From Panaeolus papilionaceus (lineage: Eukaryota; Basidiomycota; Agaricomycetes; Agaricales), in NCBI GenBank assembly GCA_015501605.1, contig JADNRZ010000002.1:1984001-2048000 (forward strand): DNA of 64,000 nt, in the 5' to 3' direction. Below the pieces are notes generated by a model, which was given only the letters and a program-made list of their open reading frames with translations, ran no database searches and was not told where the DNA came from. Positions 63,155 through 64,000 of the stretch are shown piece after piece. Made by a program: the position numbers and the translations under genes. Each line of letters begins with the position of its first letter. Position 1 is the stretch's first letter.

Positions 63155-64000
63155 TCAGAACTTTTGTACATCTTCCTCCAAGCACTTGATTAAATTATGC
63201 CTCTTTTCGCCCACTGTCCACTTTTCTGATGGTGCTTCACCGATCTCCTGGAAAAAAGGCTCAACGCAAACCTTGGCCATCGACTCGAATAAATCTTCCA
63301 AAATCCAAGTCAGTCTGGGGCCAGTCATCTCGATCGCAGGCTCCGCATTGATTTCAAGGAGCTTCGCCTGAAGCGGTTGTTCAATGTTGTCTGGATCATG
63401 GCGAACCAAGAAATCAACTCCAAACAGTTCGAACGCATTGGGCATAGGCTGATCAAGCAACGAGGTTTAGAAAAAAAAAGTCTTGCTGGGTACCGTTACC
63501 GGCTTACCTGAAAGTGAATTGGATTTTGTGTCGCAGCTTTAAACGTCTCCGCCATGATGGTCGAAATTTGGGAGATGATCTCGCTGAACATCTCCTTTGT
63601 GAGTATTTGGTCAGACGATCCAGATAAGATGGTGTGGTTTTCAAGTTCATCGAGTAGTCGAACATTTAACTCTCCAGTGTCATCTACTTGGAGACATGTA
63701 TTTGTGAGATGTGGTCCCAGGTCTATGTCTGTAGGATCATCGTCGTCCTTAATCTCCGGTAGTGCATATGGCGCAGCCGAAAATAGTGCTAGAATGCGGT
63801 CATACACGTAGAGTGTAATGCCTCCCGAAGCAACACAGTAAACACGTAAATGAAACTAAAAAGAGAAAATGTTTAATCAGTATTTTGCATTTTGTTGTCT
63901 TTCAGCATACAGACTTTGCGACCTGTAAGATCTGATACATTTCGAGGTGTTGTTCTCTCAGTTGGATCAACGAGCAGAGGGTCCGCAACATATTCCTTCA
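63155..64000 (-). CDS. Tubulin-tyrosine-ligase-family protein, partial
   Basis: C-terminal part of an ATP-grasp enzyme of the TTL family; the N terminus lies beyond the window edge. Seen in order: EYVADPLLVDPTERTTPRN at the edge, DLGPHLTNTCLQV (TTL-type HLTN), a helical block, FELFGVDFLVRHD, LLEINAEPAIEMTGPRLTWI (LLEIN metal-binding and nucleotide motif). Stop at 63155. At least two introns (about 63450-63508 and about 63820-63910). The TTL family adds Tyr, Glu or Gly to tubulin or other proteins; the fungal substrate is unknown. Confidence 0.85.

Overview
The window is nuclear DNA of a filamentous basidiomycete, most likely an Agaricomycete. The genes are split by many introns of about 50-70 bases with GT...AG ends. 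They lie close together on both strands, usually as head-to-head or tail-to-tail neighbours. The protein set is fungal (MAP kinase with TEY, Swi1, Rap1, Tti1, Cbf5, POP3, arrestin-like protein with PY motifs). I see no transposon, CRISPR array, rRNA gene or convincing tRNA. About thirty protein genes can be supported, and nearly all look intact once splicing is worked out by hand.

Layout. 0.1-2.5 kb (-): coiled-coil protein. 2.8-3.3 kb (-): ribosomal protein eL22, head-to-head with CBF5 (3.6-5.3 kb, +). 5.7-7.2 kb (-): secreted double-cupredoxin, GPI-type protein, head-to-head with a Fus3/Kss1-type MAP kinase (7.6-9.3 kb, +). 9.6-11.8 kb (-): SAP/coiled-coil protein, head-to-head with a flavocytochrome b2-type L-lactate dehydrogenase (12.0-14.4 kb, +). 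14.4-15.5 kb (-): MBD4-type DNA glycosylase, head-to-head with a LIM protein (15.6-18.1 kb, +). 18.6-21.9 kb (-): OSCA/CSC1 channel, head-to-head with an unrecognised membrane protein (22.5-24.8 kb, +). 25.0-25.9 kb (+): J-domain protein. 26.2-29.0 kb (-): large unrecognised protein. 29.2-30.1 kb (-): RNA polymerase III subunit RPC5/RPC37. 30.4-32.6 kb (-): seven-helix-like membrane protein. 33.0-33.6 kb (+): FAP7. 34.1-35.3 kb (+): cyclin H. 35.6-36.3 kb (-): DUF1764 protein. 36.4-37.4 kb (+): POP3. 37.8-39.3 kb (+): dCMP deaminase. 39.3-42.8 kb (-): TTI1. 43.1-46.2 kb (+): SWI1. 46.4-48.4 kb (+): arrestin-like protein. 48.7-49.7 kb (-): Rab5. 50.1-52.8 kb (+): acyl-CoA synthetase. 53.0-57.3 kb (-): CNH/GYF protein. 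57.5-59.4 kb (+): D-2-hydroxyglutarate dehydrogenase. 59.5-61.4 kb (+): telomere protein RAP1. 61.5-63.0 kb (-): CDK11-like kinase. 63.2 kb to the end (-): partial tubulin-tyrosine-ligase-family protein.

How the genes relate. There is no operon or secondary-metabolite cluster. A loose theme is RNA and ribosome biogenesis (eL22, CBF5, FAP7, POP3, RPC5) together with telomere and chromatin control (RAP1, TTI1, SWI1). The most interesting signals concern gene structure and domain architecture. The lactate dehydrogenase carries four exons of 12-21 bases, one of which encodes the active-site arginine. One DUF1764 gene ends in an 8-base exon. Two introns appear to be GC-AG, and two start codons may form their own exon. 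A CNH domain seems to be split around a GYF domain. A DNA glycosylase carries the MBD4 catalytic motif but no methyl-CpG-binding domain. A RAP1 homologue has a full BRCT-Myb-RCT architecture. Three of the divergent promoters contain CACGTG.
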